The translations under genes and the position numbers were made by a program. 64,000 nucleotides of DNA, from assembly GCA_034422115.1 (NCBI GenBank), contig DAOUJW010000001.1, positions 1-64,000 on the forward strand. The letters are read 5' to 3'. Shown one piece after another: positions 62,830-64,000 of this stretch (positions within the stretch are counted from its first letter, which is position 1; each line of letters starts with the position of its first letter). Source of the stretch: DAOUJW01 sp034422115 (GTDB lineage: Bacteria > Chloroflexota > Dehalococcoidia > Lucifugimonadales > UBA2985). The notes under the pieces are model-generated. The model did no database searches. It was not told the DNA's origin and saw only the letters and a list, made by a program, of their open reading frames with translations.

Positions 62830-64000
62830 CTAGCTGCTTGCAACCACCTCCCGGGACGGCACTGAGGGATGGTCAAGGGTCTTCACGGGAAGCAAGTCCC
62901 TGGTTATGTGGGATGCGACGAAGGGCCTCTTGATGTCACGGGGGTTGTCCTGGAGGTAGGCCTTCCACCCACCCAGGCGCGTGCCCGACTGAATCAGGCC
63001 CTTGAGCATTCCCACGTCGTTGGTGGTCCAGATAGACCTGGCCGGGCCCATGATGATGGCCCCGGTGATGCGGTCGTCGTTCCAGACCAGCTTGCGATAG
63101 ACGTTCTCGCTCTCGCTCAGGAAGACCGTGACGTCGTCGCTGCCGGCCCAGTCGCCGAAGCTGGCGATGTCCAGGTCCTGCACGTCCAGTATGTTCATCA
63201 GCAGGCTGCCTCGATAGGCGAGGTCGCGGCCCACCATGTTCGCGCCCACAATGCGACCGTGCTCCATGGCCGTGGGCTCGATGGCGTGGACCTCGCGGTT
63301 GCCCGTTATCAGCTCGCGGCCCTGGGCCACGTCCCCGGCGGCGTATACGTTGGGCACGTTGGAGCGAAGGTGGTCGTCCACCAGGATGCCCTGGTCAATC
63401 TCGATGCCGGAACCCTCCAGCCACTCCAGGTTGGTGCGGATGCCTGTGCCCATGATGACCAGGTCGACGGTGATGTCGTCGCCGCCCTCAACGACCAGCT
63501 TCTTGCGGCCGTCCACGTCCTCAATGGCGTTGACGCGGGTGTTGGTGTGAAGCTTGACGCCCTTCTGCTCCAGCCAGCCGTGCACCATTGAAGCGCCCTG
63601 GCTGTCTATCATGCGGGGCAGAATCTGGGGCATGATCTCAATGATGTGCAGGTTGACGCCGTGGCTGAGCACGGAGTTGAGGATGGTGAAGCTGATGAAG
63701 CCCGCGCCCACCATCGCCACGTCCATGCCCTCCTTGATCTGCGAAAGAACGCCCCGGGCGTCGTCCAGGGTCCACAGGTTGTAGATGTTCTCGCCGTCCA
63801 CGCCGGAAATGGGAGGGCGCGTGGCCGATGAGCCGGTGGCGATGAGCAGGTCGTCGTAGCCGATGGTCACGCCGTCGTCGAGGGTGAGCTGGTTGTTGGC
63901 GGTGTCCAGGGACGCGGCGCGGCGCGGTATGAAGTTGGCGATGAGGTCGCCCGAAGACTCGTCAGGCGGCGGGCCCAAGGGCGACGGCGGTGGGGGAGCG
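62830..64000 (-). CDS. FAD/NAD(P)-dependent oxidoreductase, partial (5' end beyond window)
   Basis: A pyridine nucleotide-disulfide oxidoreductase-fold protein whose frame runs off the window. The visible part holds the second part of the FAD domain (YDDLLIATGSSATRP), the NAD(P) loop AMVGAGFISFTILN (G-x-G-x-x-x-x), and the C-terminal FAD motif VPNVYAAGDVAQG. It resembles nitrite-reductase-like and rubredoxin-reductase-like flavoproteins. No redox-active disulfide is seen. Being directly upstream of the AOR-MoaD-AOR genes it may be the NAD-coupled electron acceptor subunit, like AorC in Aromatoleum (inference). The Pro-rich stretch PPPPSPLGPPPDESSG near the edge is odd for the family. Confidence 0.85.
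   Translation of the reverse strand, partial: APPPPSPLGPPPDESSGDLIANFIPRRAASLDTANNQLTLDDGVTIGYDDLLIATGSSATRPPISGVDGENIYNLWTLDDARGVLSQIKEGMDVAMVGAGFISFTILNSVLSHGVNLHIIEIMPQILPRMIDSQGASMVHGWLEQKGVKLHTNTRVNAIEDVDGRKKLVVEGGDDITVDLVIMGTGIRTNLEWLEGSGIEIDQGILVDDHLRSNVPNVYAAGDVAQGRELITGNREVHAIEPTAMEHGRIVGANMVGRDLAYRGSLLMNILDVQDLDIASFGDWAGSDDVTVFLSESENVYRKLVWNDDRITGAIIMGPARSIWTTNDVGMLKGLIQSGTRLGGWKAYLQDNPRDIKRPFVASHITRDLLPVKTLDHPSVPSREVVASS

Overview
The window is high-GC, densely packed bacterial DNA with short intergenic gaps. Gene order and gene types suggest a member of Chloroflexota, probably a Dehalococcoidia/SAR202-like lineage with an oxygen-exposed or facultative life style. This is inference, because there is no rRNA or other decisive marker. 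Supporting clues are an 11-subunit complex I operon without the NADH module, a nickel superoxide dismutase with its maturation protease, paired acyl-CoA dehydrogenases, tungsten/molybdenum aldehyde oxidoreductases, a molybdenum hydroxylase, and many dispersed palindromic repeats of a kind common in environmental Chloroflexota assemblies.

Layout: 0-12 kb is mixed. It holds two class II Fic proteins, two MFS transporters, a DUF5678/retropepsin pair, an 18-residue cysteine-rich microprotein, a voltage-gated cation channel, and a cysteine synthase (CysM) + MoeB + Rrf2 group. 11.9-18.3 kb is housekeeping: rplY, GrpB-like, fmt, dnaA, obgE, nadD, pyrE. 18.4-21 kb is a tandem duplication of a double-hotdog (MaoC/FAS1-like) dehydratase, each copy with its own promoter. 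21.2-24.4 kb is an AT-richer accessory patch with a GmrSD-like (DUF262/DUF1524) nuclease, a GIY-YIG protein and orphans. 24.4-34 kb holds an orphan molybdenum hydroxylase large subunit, a collagen-like lipoprotein, a TPR lipoprotein, DinB, a Panacea-type toxin-antitoxin pair, two acyl-CoA dehydrogenases, GNAT and ABM proteins. 34.3-44.2 kb is nuoABCDHIJKLMN. 44.5-48.8 kb contains DUF2283, a truncated PSP1 gene, holB, lysA, a JAMM peptidase, tRNA-Gly and nth. 49-53.7 kb has a structured RNA followed by a type II tRNA with a UAG anticodon, then a TPP riboswitch with an attenuator controlling a ThiZXY pyrimidine transporter and, after repeats, thiD. 53.8-58.3 kb has a DGQHR-like gene, a flavodoxin, the divergent sodN/sodX pair, a DUF393 gene and a glycosyltransferase. 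58.5-64 kb is AOR-MoaD-AOR-FAD/NAD oxidoreductase, cut by the window edge.

Functional links: CysM, MoeB and the JAMM peptidase (and perhaps the MoaD/CysO-like protein) fit a sulfur-carrier cysteine pathway of the mycobacterial CysO type. The AOR/MoaD/flavoprotein cluster fits a tungsten or molybdenum aldehyde oxidase that could pass electrons to a pyridine nucleotide. The complex I lacks NuoEFG, so it probably takes electrons from ferredoxin or another carrier unless those genes lie elsewhere. At least four families of interspersed palindromic repeats (called A to D here) sit between genes. In two places family A appears to have been co-opted: as the Shine-Dalgarno region of thiD and as the C-terminal coding part of the DUF393 gene.
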